Part shown: positions 1-8,798 of the stretch, one piece after another | Layout of the letters: each line of letters begins with the position of its first letter | Numbering within the stretch: position 1 is the first letter of the stretch | Assembly: GCA_902619665.1 (NCBI GenBank) | Contig: CACNFB010000002.1 | Location: forward strand, 91,113-155,112 | Length of the DNA: 64,000 nt | Origin: an uncultured Pelagibacteraceae bacterium | GTDB lineage: Bacteria; Pseudomonadota; Alphaproteobacteria; Pelagibacterales; Pelagibacteraceae | Direction: 5' to 3' | The notes under the pieces: model-generated | What the model saw: the letters and a program-made list of their open reading frames with translations, nothing else | What the model was told of the DNA's origin: nothing | Database searches by the model: none | Made by a program: the position numbers and the translations under genes

Positions 1-597
1 GCCAAAAATGTCATAACCTTTTGCACTATTTAGTTTACCAATAAAAGAAATCAGCTTTTTTTTATTATTAAAATTAATCTTAGTTTTATTTGTCGATTGA
101 TAACAAACAGAAGTTTTTTGTTTTAATAGTTTTTTATTTTCAATTCCAATAAAAAATCTTTCTTGAGACCATTCGCTATTGAATAGTATTTTATCGATTT
201 TATTTAATAGGAATAACCTATCTTCTATAGATTTTGATCCGTTCATTGATAACGGATCATTATGAAAATATAAAATAATTTTTTTATTTTGTAAATTATT
301 TAAAAATTTTATGTAATTAGGTCTGTTATGTATTTCTATAATATCGGAATTTATTATTTTTTCTTTTTCCAAAAATTTTAACACGTAATTTTTTGAATTA
401 CTTCTTATCAATGATCTATTTAATTCAATGTTAACATAATTTTTTAAAAATGGTTTTTTATTAGTCATATTCCCGAAAACAAAAGAATTTTTTGAAAATT
501 TACTATTTTGAATAGTATCCTTAACGAATAATGATACAGCACCAGCATTAACAGATGAAAAATTTTCTTTATATGGAAGGAGTACAGATATCTTCAT
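1..597 (-). CDS. Glycosyltransferase, GT4-like (3' end outside window)
   Basis: This is an open frame running off the left edge; 199 codons are visible. It starts at the ATG at 595-597, which overlaps the stop of the preceding GIY-YIG gene (ATGA). The N-terminus (MKISVLLPYKENFSSVNAGA), a middle segment IIEIHNRPNYIKFL, then FHNDPLS, and the segment KLISFIGKLNSAKGYDIFG resemble the acceptor domain and start of the donor-sugar domain of GT-B fold family 4 glycosyltransferases. They suggest a role in surface polysaccharide or LPS sugar transfer, but the sugar cannot be predicted. The donor-binding EX7E motif would lie outside the window. It is probably co-transcribed with the tRNA-Glu/GIY-YIG genes upstream. 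Confidence 0.7.
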   Translation of the reverse strand, partial: MKISVLLPYKENFSSVNAGAVSLFVKDTIQNSKFSKNSFVFGNMTNKKPFLKNYVNIELNRSLIRSNSKNYVLKFLEKEKIINSDIIEIHNRPNYIKFLNNLQNKKIILYFHNDPLSMNGSKSIEDRLFLLNKIDKILFNSEWSQERFFIGIENKKLLKQKTSVCYQSTNKTKINFNNKKKLISFIGKLNSAKGYDIFG

Positions 598-857
598 GTA
601 TCTAAAAAAATTTTTTTAATTCGGTTTCTTAATTTATAATTATGTTTAAGCATATATTCTTCTTTTAAAGCAATATTTTTAGATTGATACCCCTTTGAAT
701 ATGCTAGTTTCCATAATCTACCTCTTGTGAATTTGGCACCTTTTGAATTGTTATGTAAAAGTAGTCTTTTTTTTATATTATTTGTGTATCCAACATAAGA
801 AATTCCATTTTTATATTTAGATTGAGTGCTTACAATTAAATAAACAAAGTATTTCAT
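594..857 (-). CDS. GIY-YIG nuclease superfamily protein (UPF0213/YhbQ-like)
   Basis: This 87-aa protein consists of a single GIY-YIG domain. The GIY-equivalent strand is FVYLIVS near residue 4, the YIG-equivalent is SYVGYTNN near residues 20-27, the conserved Arg follows in the segment IKKRLLLHN, and Glu appears in LKEEYML. Stand-alone small GIY-YIG proteins of this type are widespread in bacteria and are thought to act on nucleic acid; their role is poorly defined. The ATG lies only 2 nt downstream of the CCA end of tRNA-Glu on the same strand, so no Shine-Dalgarno can exist outside the tRNA body. The stop codon overlaps the next start. No intron or insertion is seen in the tRNA, so nothing supports a homing endonuclease. 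Confidence 0.85.
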   Translation of the reverse strand: MKYFVYLIVSTQSKYKNGISYVGYTNNIKKRLLLHNNSKGAKFTRGRLWKLAYSKGYQSKNIALKEEYMLKHNYKLRNRIKKIFLDT

Positions 858-859
858 AT

Positions 860-934
860 TGGCGGTCCCTAGGGGAATCGAACCCCTCTTTCATGGATGA
901 AAACCATGTGTCCTAACCGATAGACGAAGGGACC
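860..934 (-). tRNA. tRNA-Glu (UUC)
   Basis: The minus strand folds into a cloverleaf. The acceptor GGTCCCT pairs with AGGGACC, the anticodon stem CATGG/CCATG closes a TTTTCAT loop (anticodon TTC), and the T-arm carries GGTTCGATTCC. The CCA end is encoded (860-862). The gene sits between recJ and the GIY-YIG gene, and a weak TTGATT (968-973) upstream could be a -35 element. The following ATG is 2 nt from the CCA. Confidence 0.97.
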
Positions 935-984
935 AAAAAACAGTCTTTTATTGCAAAAAAAAAAATTAATCAAGTTTAAAGAAT

Positions 985-2670
985 TTATATCAATAAATCT
1001 TTTATAATAATTTGATTTTTTTTTTTACCATCCCAAAAATATTGATCAATAGTCCCAATTAAACTAAATTTTTTTTTATAATTAACTAGATAATTACCAA
1101 TTGACGTATTGACTGCGTCAAATGCGATAGATTGAAATGATCTATTTTCTTTATTTTTCAAAATACAATTTATATGTCGATTATTAATAATTTTTGTTTT
1201 AATAGACTTTAAATTTTCAAATAAAAATAACGGCTGTTGGTTATCGTGACCAAAAGGTTCTAATTTTTTTAAATCATTAAAGATAGAAGAATCATCTTTA
1301 GGTAATAATTTTTTACAATCATAATAAAAAGTGTCTTTTTTTTTGGACTTTCGATATTCTGCATTAATGAATTTTTTTAATTTAATTAAATTTTCTTTTT
1401 TAACTACAAAACCAGCGGCCATATTATGGCCTCCCCCTCTTTCTATTAGTTTAAAATTCAATAATTTATTAAACAAATTATTCAAATTAAATTGATCAGT
1501 GGATCGAACTGAGCCTTTATAAAAATTAAAAGAGTTTGTAATTACAAAAGCAGGTCTATTTAACTTGTCTTTTAGTTTACCTGCAATAATACCTAAAATA
1601 CCTTCATGAAATAATTTATTTTCCTCAAATATAACTTCTTCATTATTCTCATATTTTTTAAAATCTATAAGGTTAATACAAAAATTTTCAATTTTTTTTC
1701 TTTTAATATTTAAAATTTGTATTTCTTCAACAGTTTTTTTAATTTTATTCAAATTTTTTGAACAAAATAATTCAACAGAAAGTTTCGCATCTTTTAGTCT
1801 ACCTGGTGAATTGATCATTGGACCAATAGAATAAGAAATATCTGTATAGCTGATTGGTCTTTTTAAAGATAAGAAATTTAATAATTGTTTGATACCAGGA
1901 TTTTCAATTTTACTAAATTTATTTAATGCAATCTTTGAAATATGTTTATTTGAATGTCTTAAAGGCATAAGGTCACAAATAGTCCCTAAAAGTGCAAAAA
2001 AAAGAAAATCATAAATATTTATTTTTTTTTTTAATTTATTATTCAATAAATTTATTAAATAGAAAGTTAACGCAGCAGCACAAATATTCTGCCCCATATA
2101 ATCTTTGGGATTTTTCATCGGATTTATGATATTTAAAGTTGATCCCAATTTGTTATTAATATGATGATGATCTATTATTAATACCTCTATGTTATTTTTC
2201 TTTAAATAGTTAACTATTTCTATAGAATTACTTCCACAATCGACAAAAATTACAATTTTTGTGTTTTTTTTTAAGTTTTTTTTAATCAACTCTAAATTTG
2301 GACCATATCCATCATTAAACCTATTAGGAATTAAATAATAGTTTGGATTTTTAAAGTAATTAAAAAAATTTACTAAAATTGCAGTAGAAGAGACGCCATC
2401 AACATCATAATCGCCATAAACTAAAACTAATTCTTTTTTTTTAATAATCTTTATTAATAAATTTCTAGCTTTTAAAAAGTCGTTATTTTCCAAAAAGGGA
2501 TTATTTAGTTGAATTTCATTTTCTAATTCATTTATCTCGTCTAATGAATAATTTCTACTTAAAATAAGTTTTGATAAATCATATGATAAACTATTGTCTA
2601 AAGATATTTTTTCAATAATTCTATTATTTAATTTCCTCTCAGACCATTTATTTCCTGAGACAGATATCAT
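985..2670 (-). CDS. recJ: Single-stranded-DNA-specific 5'-3' exonuclease RecJ
   Basis: RecJ degrades 5'-tailed single strands during recombinational and mismatch repair. The 561-aa protein carries the DHH-superfamily metal motifs in order: GDYDVDG (about residues 86-92), VDCG (about 143-146) and the DHHH motif at about 167-170. The DHHA1 motif GGGHNMAAG lies near residue 410, and an OB-like C-terminal region follows. Length fits the family. The start overlaps the end of glpX by 4 nt, so it belongs to the minus-strand string NDUFS4-sbmA-glpX-recJ. A 50-nt gap separates it from tRNA-Glu. Confidence 0.96.
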   Translation of the reverse strand: MISVSGNKWSERKLNNRIIEKISLDNSLSYDLSKLILSRNYSLDEINELENEIQLNNPFLENNDFLKARNLLIKIIKKKELVLVYGDYDVDGVSSTAILVNFFNYFKNPNYYLIPNRFNDGYGPNLELIKKNLKKNTKIVIFVDCGSNSIEIVNYLKKNNIEVLIIDHHHINNKLGSTLNIINPMKNPKDYMGQNICAAALTFYLINLLNNKLKKKINIYDFLFFALLGTICDLMPLRHSNKHISKIALNKFSKIENPGIKQLLNFLSLKRPISYTDISYSIGPMINSPGRLKDAKLSVELFCSKNLNKIKKTVEEIQILNIKRKKIENFCINLIDFKKYENNEEVIFEENKLFHEGILGIIAGKLKDKLNRPAFVITNSFNFYKGSVRSTDQFNLNNLFNKLLNFKLIERGGGHNMAAGFVVKKENLIKLKKFINAEYRKSKKKDTFYYDCKKLLPKDDSSIFNDLKKLEPFGHDNQQPLFLFENLKSIKTKIINNRHINCILKNKENRSFQSIAFDAVNTSIGNYLVNYKKKFSLIGTIDQYFWDGKKKNQIIIKDLLI

Positions 2671-3617
2671 GTAATTTTTTGTACTTTCTCTTGTATATTT
2701 TTTTTGATTTTCATACTTTTGTGAGTAACAAAAGTATCTGTCATAAAATAATCTCCAGATTTTTCTATACCTTTGACTAGTTCGCCATTTGTAATTCCCG
2801 TAGCACAGAAAATGCTATCCCCTTTAATAATATCTTTTAATTCATATTTTTTTTCAAAATCAACAATGCCCATATCTTTGGCTCTTTTTTTGGATATATC
2901 ATCATCAAATATAAATTTTCCTTGAAACCCACAATTATAAGCATCAAGTGCGCAAGCAGCCAAAACACCTTCTGGTCCACCACCTATACCTAAAAAAAGA
3001 TCTACTTCATACTTTTCATCTGTTACTAATAGCGCCCCTGATACATCTCCGTCAGAAATTAATTTAGTTTTAAGTTTTAATTTCTTAGCTTCTTCAATAA
3101 TTTCTTTATGTCTAGGTCTGTCTAAAATACATATAGTTATATCTTCAAGTTTTTTTTTTTTAAAATCAGACAGATTTTTTATATTTTTTGAAAAATTATA
3201 GTCTAAATCTATAACACCTTTTTCTATATTAGAACCGTAAGCTATTTTATTCATATAAGTTTCTGGTGCATTTAATAAATTATTTTTATATGAAACAGCA
3301 ATAACGGATAAAGCACCAGGTAAATTATTCGCAGCAAAATTTGTTCCTTCTAAGGGGTCGACAGCAATATCAATTTCTGGGCCATCGTTATTTCCTAAAA
3401 TTTCCCCAATATATAACATTGGGGCTTCATCTATTTCTCCCTCTCCTATTACTACTCTTCCCTTCATTTTAATATTGTTTAACACTTTTCTCATGGCGTC
3501 TGTCGCAAGCTTGTCCACCTCATTTTTGTCTTTTTTTCCAATTTTAGGAAGTGTTGCTATTGATGCTTGTTGTGTAACTTTAACAAATTCTTTTAGAAAT
3601 TTTTCGTCAATCTCCAT
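2667..3617 (-). CDS. glpX: Fructose-1,6-bisphosphatase class II
   Basis: GlpX hydrolyses fructose-1,6-bisphosphate to fructose-6-phosphate, the irreversible step of gluconeogenesis, and in some bacteria also sedoheptulose bisphosphate. At 316 aa it has the family length. The metal-binding signatures are GEGEIDEAPM (58-67) and DPLEGTN (87-93), and GGGPEGV lies near residue 212. It is sandwiched between sbmA (the glpX ATG shares a base with the sbmA stop, TAATG) and recJ (4-nt overlap). Translational coupling is therefore likely. Confidence 0.96.
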   Translation of the reverse strand: MEIDEKFLKEFVKVTQQASIATLPKIGKKDKNEVDKLATDAMRKVLNNIKMKGRVVIGEGEIDEAPMLYIGEILGNNDGPEIDIAVDPLEGTNFAANNLPGALSVIAVSYKNNLLNAPETYMNKIAYGSNIEKGVIDLDYNFSKNIKNLSDFKKKKLEDITICILDRPRHKEIIEEAKKLKLKTKLISDGDVSGALLVTDEKYEVDLFLGIGGGPEGVLAACALDAYNCGFQGKFIFDDDISKKRAKDMGIVDFEKKYELKDIIKGDSIFCATGITNGELVKGIEKSGDYFMTDTFVTHKSMKIKKNIQEKVQKIT

Positions 3618-4606
3618 TAAGCTTTTACTTCATCAGGAACATTATTCAATTTAGTTTCAAATTCTGACAATCTTCTTTGAACAGAAATTAACTCTACTAT
3701 TATTGGCCAACTTCTTACCAAATATTGCAATGAGTTCTCTACTTTATTAAAAGCTCTTGCAATTTGTTGAACAAATCCCAACGTGATAGCTCCAGTGACT
3801 ATTGTTGGGGCTAAAGCTACATATGGAACAATTACCATGCCTTGTAAATAACTCCATTTAACTGCATTAAAATATAAATAGTGAAAATACATTTTAAAAT
3901 GAATTTTACGAACGTTTCCATACAAAAAATTTACACTACTTGATCCTGCATTATTTATATTATCTTCACCTAATACAAGCTCTTTTCTATAAGCAGCCTC
4001 TTCTTTTTGAATATCATATTCAATTCCAGGTAATTTAAAACCAACAGCAGCTAGTAATAACGTTCCACCTAAGGCCGATACTATAGCTACCCAAACTAAA
4101 GCGTGATTAACTTCGCCGAAAAAAGGTAACATAGTTATTTGTTTGGATAATCCCCACAATATTGGTAAAAATGCAACAAGTGTCATTAAACTTCTTAGAA
4201 GCTCCACACCCAAACCTTCCATAATCCTCGCAAATTTTAAAGTATCTTCTTGAACTCTCTGTGAAGCCCCTTCTGTTAAACGAGCTTTATACCAATTTTC
4301 GTGGTAATAATCTGCCATGGCTGTTCTCCATCTAAACGTCCAATGACTAGTAAAATAATCTGTAGCAACAGAAATAACCATCCACACACCAGCAATTTTA
4401 GCAAATGTTAAAAGATATGAAATAAACTCTTTCTCTGATACCGAGTTAGGGGTTGTTAAGGCCTTTTGTAAAGTATCGTAAAATTCACCGAACCATTCAT
4501 TAATCATTACATCAAGTTGAACTTGGTACCATGTTGAAACTAATATTATTAATGAACCAAATATGCTCCAAGGATACCATCTTCTATTTGTAAAAAATTT
4601 AAACAT
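3617..4606 (-). CDS. SbmA/BacA-type peptide transporter, short form
   Basis: SbmA/BacA proteins are inner-membrane, proton-driven importers related to the ABC transmembrane fold. They take up proline-rich peptides, microcins and related substrates. This 329-aa protein carries the family signatures RRWYPWSIFGS, FRWRTAMADYYHENW, EGASQRVQEDTLKFA, GEDN and YFHYLYFNAVKW, with several hydrophobic spans. It lacks roughly the first 70-80 residues (first transmembrane region) of E. coli SbmA. The start is fixed by the adjacent stop of the upstream gene. There is no nucleotide-binding domain. The physiological substrate in this organism is unknown. Confidence 0.85.
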   Translation of the reverse strand: MFKFFTNRRWYPWSIFGSLIILVSTWYQVQLDVMINEWFGEFYDTLQKALTTPNSVSEKEFISYLLTFAKIAGVWMVISVATDYFTSHWTFRWRTAMADYYHENWYKARLTEGASQRVQEDTLKFARIMEGLGVELLRSLMTLVAFLPILWGLSKQITMLPFFGEVNHALVWVAIVSALGGTLLLAAVGFKLPGIEYDIQKEEAAYRKELVLGEDNINNAGSSSVNFLYGNVRKIHFKMYFHYLYFNAVKWSYLQGMVIVPYVALAPTIVTGAITLGFVQQIARAFNKVENSLQYLVRSWPIIVELISVQRRLSEFETKLNNVPDEVKA

Positions 4607-4894
4607 TTATTCTAAAAAATTGTCAGTATACGATTTTTTAACAAAAGATCTTTGATTATTTTCAATTAAAACAAATTCAATTTTATTTTTGTTTGCGTAT
4701 TCTATTGCTTGATCTTTGGTATCAAAAAAAAGTTTTAATTCAGATAGTGTATTTGAGGAACTTTCCCAACCCATTAAAGGGTTTATAGATATCGAATCGT
4801 CAATATATTCAAGTATCCACCTTTTAGTTTTGCCAATACCCGATTGCATTGACGTTTTGGTCGGTTTATATATTTTTGCTTTTTTCTTTGTCAT
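4607..4894 (-). CDS. NDUFS4-type complex I accessory subunit (ETC complex I family)
   Basis: This 95-aa protein resembles the NDUFS4/18-kDa accessory subunit of NADH:ubiquinone oxidoreductase found in alphaproteobacteria and mitochondria. It has a basic N-terminus with AKIYKPTKTSMQSG, the core WILEYID, then NPLMGWESSSNT followed by L-F-D-T-K-D-Q-A-I-E-Y-A (the conserved PLMGW-SS-D and F-TKEQAIEYA pattern). It probably acts in stability or assembly of the NADH-binding arm on the cytoplasmic side. The ATG begins 3 nt after the CCA end of tRNA-Pro on the same strand, so the message is probably released by tRNA 3' processing. It abuts sbmA directly. Confidence 0.88.
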   Translation of the reverse strand: MTKKKAKIYKPTKTSMQSGIGKTKRWILEYIDDSISINPLMGWESSSNTLSELKLFFDTKDQAIEYANKNKIEFVLIENNQRSFVKKSYTDNFLE

Positions 4895-4897
4895 AAA

Positions 4898-4974
<77 letters not shown>

Positions 4975-5069
4975 AATTTGAATACTATTACAGTAGATAA
5001 ACTAATTTTTAAAGTATAAAGAGATCAAAAATAAAAGTATTTTAAATAGAATCTGGTATATAGGAAATT

Positions 5070-5534
5070 ATGATTATTGTTTGTCCCTGTGATCAAAAAA
5101 GTTTTAATATTGATGATAAATTAATACCTAAAGAAGGCCGATTGGTAAAATGTGGAGTATGTAATCATACATGGTTTTTTAAGCCATCGGAAAATATTGA
5201 AAAAAAACAAGATACTGCGACAGCGAATACAACTATTAACGAAGATGAAAAAAGAGAGTTTATACGGGTTAAGCGGACTAAAGAAACTATAAAACCAAAA
5301 GTAGATAAAACAATAGGGAATAAGAAATATTTACCAGCAATCAAGAAAGAAAAAAGTAAAAATTTTTCTAAATTATTTTTGGTTTTCTTAATATCAATAA
5401 TAGCTATTGTTATCTTAATAGACACTTTCAAGGTTCCCTTGAGCTATATAATTCCAAATATCAACTTTTATTTAGACAATTTATATCAAAGTTTGATAGA
5501 TATAAAATTATTTACAATAAATTTAATTAATTAA
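5070..5534 (+). CDS. Zinc-ribbon (MJ0042-type) single-pass membrane protein
   Basis: The N-terminal 40 residues form an MJ0042-like zinc ribbon. A cysteine pair sits in VCPCDQKSF and a second in VKCGVCNHTWFF. The first pair is CxC instead of the usual CxxC. A lysine-rich, probably disordered linker follows, then one hydrophobic segment near residues 100-120 and a short tail, 154 aa in all. Such proteins are common in alphaproteobacteria and lack a settled function. A sequence TAGGA precedes the ATG. The gene runs 2 nt into nhaA and is divergent from tRNA-Pro across 95 bp. Confidence 0.75.
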   Translation: MIIVCPCDQKSFNIDDKLIPKEGRLVKCGVCNHTWFFKPSENIEKKQDTATANTTINEDEKREFIRVKRTKETIKPKVDKTIGNKKYLPAIKKEKSKNFSKLFLVFLISIIAIVILIDTFKVPLSYIIPNINFYLDNLYQSLIDIKLFTINLIN

Positions 5535-5536
5535 AA

Positions 5537-6709
5537 ATGTTAAGATACTTATCAAGTCCGTTTAAGTGGTTCTTTAAATTAGAAGCTGCAAGTGGGTTAG
5601 TTTTATTAATAAGTGCAATATTAGCTTTAATAGTAAGTAACTCAGATTTATCCAAAATTTATTTTGAAACCTTGGATAAATATTTATTTATTGGAATAAA
5701 TAATTTTGGAATAAAATTATCTGTTCTGCATTGGATTAATGACGCCTTAATGGCGATATTCTTCTTTTTTGTTACACTAGAAATAAAAAGAGAATTTATT
5801 GAAGGAGAACTATCTAATTTTAAACAAGCAATGCTTCCAATAATGGGTGCAATTGGAGGTATGGTTGTACCAGCGCTAGTTTATATTTTTATAAATTATG
5901 GTGATACGGAAACATTAAGAGGATGGGCAATACCATCAGCTACAGATATTGCTTTTTCTTTGGGAGTTTTGTCATTATTAGGATCAAGAGTTCCTATATC
6001 ATTAAAAGTTTTTTTAACAGCTTTAGCAATAATTGATGACTTAGGAGCAATCATTATAATTGCTTTTTTCTATACTGGTGACTTGAAAATTCATTATTTG
6101 GGATTAATTGTTGTAGCTTTCATATTATTATTAATTTTAAATAAATTTAACATTAAAAACTTTATACTTTATCTTTTAATCGGTATTGTAATGTGGGATT
6201 TTACTCATCAATCAGGTATACATGCCACAATAGCTGGAGTTTTATTAGCAACAACTATTCCTCATAGAAAAAAACCTAAGGAATTCTCTTTATTAATCAA
6301 GATTGAACATGCAATAAGTCCTTATGTTGCATTTGGTATAATGCCATTGTTTGCTTTTGCCAATGCAGGTGTTTCTTTAGAAGGATTGTCTTTATCATCC
6401 TTCATGTCAAAAGTTCCATTGGGTATTTTATTAGGATTATTTTTAGGAAAACAATTTGGTGTTTTTATTTTTTCATACCTTTCAATTAAATTTAAATTAG
6501 CGCAAATGCCATCGAAAGCTAACTGGATTAATTTTTACGGTGTAGGGGTTTTAACTGGTATCGGATTTACTATGAGTTTGTTCGTAGGTAATTTAGCATT
6601 TATAGATAACATGAGTTATATGGATGGTGTTAAAATTGGAGTTTTAGGTGGGTCATTATTATCAACATTATTTGGATATTTTCTTATATTATTATCTCCA
6701 AAGAAATGA
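5537..6709 (+). CDS. nhaA: Na+/H+ antiporter NhaA
   Basis: NhaA exports Na+ (or Li+) in exchange for two protons in the inner membrane, giving salt and pH homeostasis. The 390-aa length matches the family. Visible signatures are EFIEGELSNF near residue 91, PSATDIAFSLG (residues 133-143), IDDLGAI with the two ion-binding aspartates near 163-164, SGIHATIAGV, and GIGFTMSLFV near the C-terminus. It starts 2 nt after the zinc-ribbon gene and overlaps the glutathione peroxidase start by 4 nt, so the three form an operon. Confidence 0.97.
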   Translation: MLRYLSSPFKWFFKLEAASGLVLLISAILALIVSNSDLSKIYFETLDKYLFIGINNFGIKLSVLHWINDALMAIFFFFVTLEIKREFIEGELSNFKQAMLPIMGAIGGMVVPALVYIFINYGDTETLRGWAIPSATDIAFSLGVLSLLGSRVPISLKVFLTALAIIDDLGAIIIIAFFYTGDLKIHYLGLIVVAFILLLILNKFNIKNFILYLLIGIVMWDFTHQSGIHATIAGVLLATTIPHRKKPKEFSLLIKIEHAISPYVAFGIMPLFAFANAGVSLEGLSLSSFMSKVPLGILLGLFLGKQFGVFIFSYLSIKFKLAQMPSKANWINFYGVGVLTGIGFTMSLFVGNLAFIDNMSYMDGVKIGVLGGSLLSTLFGYFLILLSPKK

Positions 6710-7272
6710 AATTTTCAAATTTTACTAAATTATTAGCAATTGTATTTTTAATGATCTCTTTTTTTTCTACAAAAACCTTAGCGAATTATGAAAAGGTTTT
6801 TTTTGATTTTTCTGTTGAACTTGTTAATGGAAAATTAATTGATTTAAAAGAATATAAAAATAAAAAAGCAATATTATTGGTAAACACTGCGAGTTATTGT
6901 GGTTTTACAAAACAATATAATGATATGCAAAATATTTGGGAGAAATATCAGAATAAAGGTCTATTAGTTTTAGCTGTTCCATCGAATTCATTTAATCAAG
7001 AAAAAAAAACAGAAAAAGAGGTAAAAGAATTTTGTGAAGTGAATTTTAATATCACTTTTCCAATTACTTCTATTTATGATGTTAAAGGTGATAGTGCACA
7101 TGATATATTTAAATGGGCAAAAGAAAATCATGGAAAATCAGCAATACCTAAGTGGAATTTTCATAAAATTTTAATTAATAATGAAGGTAAAGTTGAGGAT
7201 ACATTTTCATCTTTTACAAACCCTACTTCAAATAAAATTATTTCTAAAATAGAATCTTTGCTAAATATTTAG
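6706..7272 (+). CDS. Glutathione peroxidase family protein, probably exported
   Basis: This 188-aa thiol peroxidase has an N-terminal hydrophobic signal sequence (about residues 1-26, ending in TLA). It shows the family motif NTASYCGFTKQY with Cys65 in the place of selenocysteine, then LAVPSNSFNQE, and a WNFHKILIN segment carrying the Trp-Asn of the catalytic tetrad. It probably reduces hydroperoxides in the periplasm, using thioredoxin-like donors as Cys-type family members usually do. The ATG overlaps the nhaA stop by 4 nt. The 3' end overlaps the convergent MBL gene by 12 nt. Confidence 0.9.
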   Translation: MKFSNFTKLLAIVFLMISFFSTKTLANYEKVFFDFSVELVNGKLIDLKEYKNKKAILLVNTASYCGFTKQYNDMQNIWEKYQNKGLLVLAVPSNSFNQEKKTEKEVKEFCEVNFNITFPITSIYDVKGDSAHDIFKWAKENHGKSAIPKWNFHKILINNEGKVEDTFSSFTNPTSNKIISKIESLLNI

Positions 7273-8034
7273 AGTTAAACCATCATAAGCTGGTATAACA
7301 TTATTTGGTAATTTTTTTTTAATCTGGTTGTAGTCAATAGAACTTGCTAAATTTGTTAAAATTGTTTTTTTTGGCTTTATTTTTTTAATTAGTAATAGAA
7401 TATCTGTTAGACAATAATGTGATGGATGTTGATTATATTGAAGGCAATCAATTACTAGATATTTTAGATTATTAAGTGATTTTAAATCCTTTTTATATAT
7501 TTTACTTACATCACTAGCGTAAGCTAACTTATTGTTAATTACATAACATATACTGTCAATATTTCCATGTTCGACCTTTATAGATTTGAGACTAATAATC
7601 TTTCCATTATCTTTATATGAATGTTTTTTTTTTAAAGAATTGTTCTGTAATATGGGTGGATATTCTCTATTTTTTTTAAAACAATATCCAAATGAATTGA
7701 GTAGATACTTTTTAGTTAAATTATTGGTATATATATCTATCTTTTTTCTATTCTTTAAATAAAAAAAACGTAGTTCATTTATACCATGAGTTTGATCAGC
7801 ATGATGATGAGTGTAAAAAACTTTATCAATATTATTAATTTTATTCTTGATTAGTTGCTGTTTTAAATCAGGCGATGTATCAATCAAAACATTTTTATTT
7901 TTTGATTTTATTAATGCACAGCATCTAGTTCTATAATTTTTTTTATTTTTTGGATCACAATTACCAAAAAAACCATCAATTCTAGGAACTCCTAATGAAC
8001 TACCGCACCCTAAAATTATAAATTTTATTGACAT
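7261..8034 (-). CDS. MBL-fold metallo-hydrolase (PhnP-like)
   Basis: This 257-aa metallo-beta-lactamase-fold hydrolase carries HHHADQTHG (residues 76-84, the HxHxDH-type di-metal site), ASDVSK near 173-178 and an HPSHY motif that could supply a late His ligand. The N-terminus LGCGSSLGVPR is typical of the PhnP / Lactamase_B_2 group, whose known members are cyclic phosphodiesterases or RNase Z relatives. The exact substrate is not evident and no phn genes are nearby. The ATG abuts the stop of tatD, and in alphaproteobacteria this gene commonly follows metG-tatD. Confidence 0.85.
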   Translation of the reverse strand: MSIKFIILGCGSSLGVPRIDGFFGNCDPKNKKNYRTRCCALIKSKNKNVLIDTSPDLKQQLIKNKINNIDKVFYTHHHADQTHGINELRFFYLKNRKKIDIYTNNLTKKYLLNSFGYCFKKNREYPPILQNNSLKKKHSYKDNGKIISLKSIKVEHGNIDSICYVINNKLAYASDVSKIYKKDLKSLNNLKYLVIDCLQYNQHPSHYCLTDILLLIKKIKPKKTILTNLASSIDYNQIKKKLPNNVIPAYDGLTLNI

Positions 8035-8798
8035 TAATTTACTTCAAATAATTTTTTGAAATTTTGTGAAGTTATCAATTCTATTTCTTGTGGAGAAATA
8101 TTCTTTATTTTTGCCATATGTTCTAAAGTATACTTTAAATAACTAGGTTCATTAGTTTTTCCCCTTTTTGGTACCGGAGCAAGAAATGGGCTATCTGTTT
8201 CAATTAATATTTTATCTGAAGGGATAAAATTAAAGGTATTATTTAGATCTGTGCTCTTTTTAAAAGTTATAATACCACTTGCAGAAAAATATGAATTCAA
8301 ATCAAGCATTTTTTTTGCAAGTTCTAAACTTCCAGTATAACAGTGCATCAAAATTTTTATATTTTTATTTTTATATTTGTTTAATAATTCAAATGTTTCA
8401 TCTTCTGCATTTCTAGAGTGTATAATAATTGGTTTATTCAATTCAATGGATGCAAGTATATGTTCTTCAAAACTATTAATTTGTGAAACTTTGTCACTAT
8501 TGTTGTAGTAAAAATCTAAACCTGTTTCCCCTACCCCAATAATTTTTTTATTCTTAGAAACATTTTTAATTATTTGGTCCTTACTTATACTGTTAGTATT
8601 AGCTTCATGGGGGTGTATACCAAATGTGCCGTATATTATTTGATCTTTTTTTACCAAATTTTCTACTTCAGAAAAGTTTTTGTTAGTTGTGCAAATAGTT
8701 AAAATTTTTTCTATACCAACATTTTTAGCCCTTTGCATAACTTCTTCAAAATTATTAATCAGTGGTTCACGGTCTAAATGGCAATGAGAGTCAATCAT
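8034..8798 (-). CDS. tatD: TatD family metal-dependent hydrolase
   Basis: TatD-family enzymes are TIM-barrel metal-dependent DNases. Here the metal ligands appear as MIDSHCHLD at the N-terminus, GETGLDFYY near residue 91, HSRNAEDE and HCYTGS in the middle, and ETDSPFLAP near residue 200. At 254 aa the protein is of family length. The gene overlaps the metG 3' end by 8 nt, so it is co-transcribed in the tmk-holB-metG-tatD order that is standard for proteobacteria. Confidence 0.93.
   Translation of the reverse strand: MIDSHCHLDREPLINNFEEVMQRAKNVGIEKILTICTTNKNFSEVENLVKKDQIIYGTFGIHPHEANTNSISKDQIIKNVSKNKKIIGVGETGLDFYYNNSDKVSQINSFEEHILASIELNKPIIIHSRNAEDETFELLNKYKNKNIKILMHCYTGSLELAKKMLDLNSYFSASGIITFKKSTDLNNTFNFIPSDKILIETDSPFLAPVPKRGKTNEPSYLKYTLEHMAKIKNISPQEIELITSQNFKKLFEVN

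Noticed and set aside
594-934. GIY-YIG gene as a homing endonuclease or integrated element at tRNA-Glu
   Set aside because: The tRNA is uninterrupted, there is no intron, no integrase, and no direct repeats. The domain matches the stand-alone UPF0213 type.
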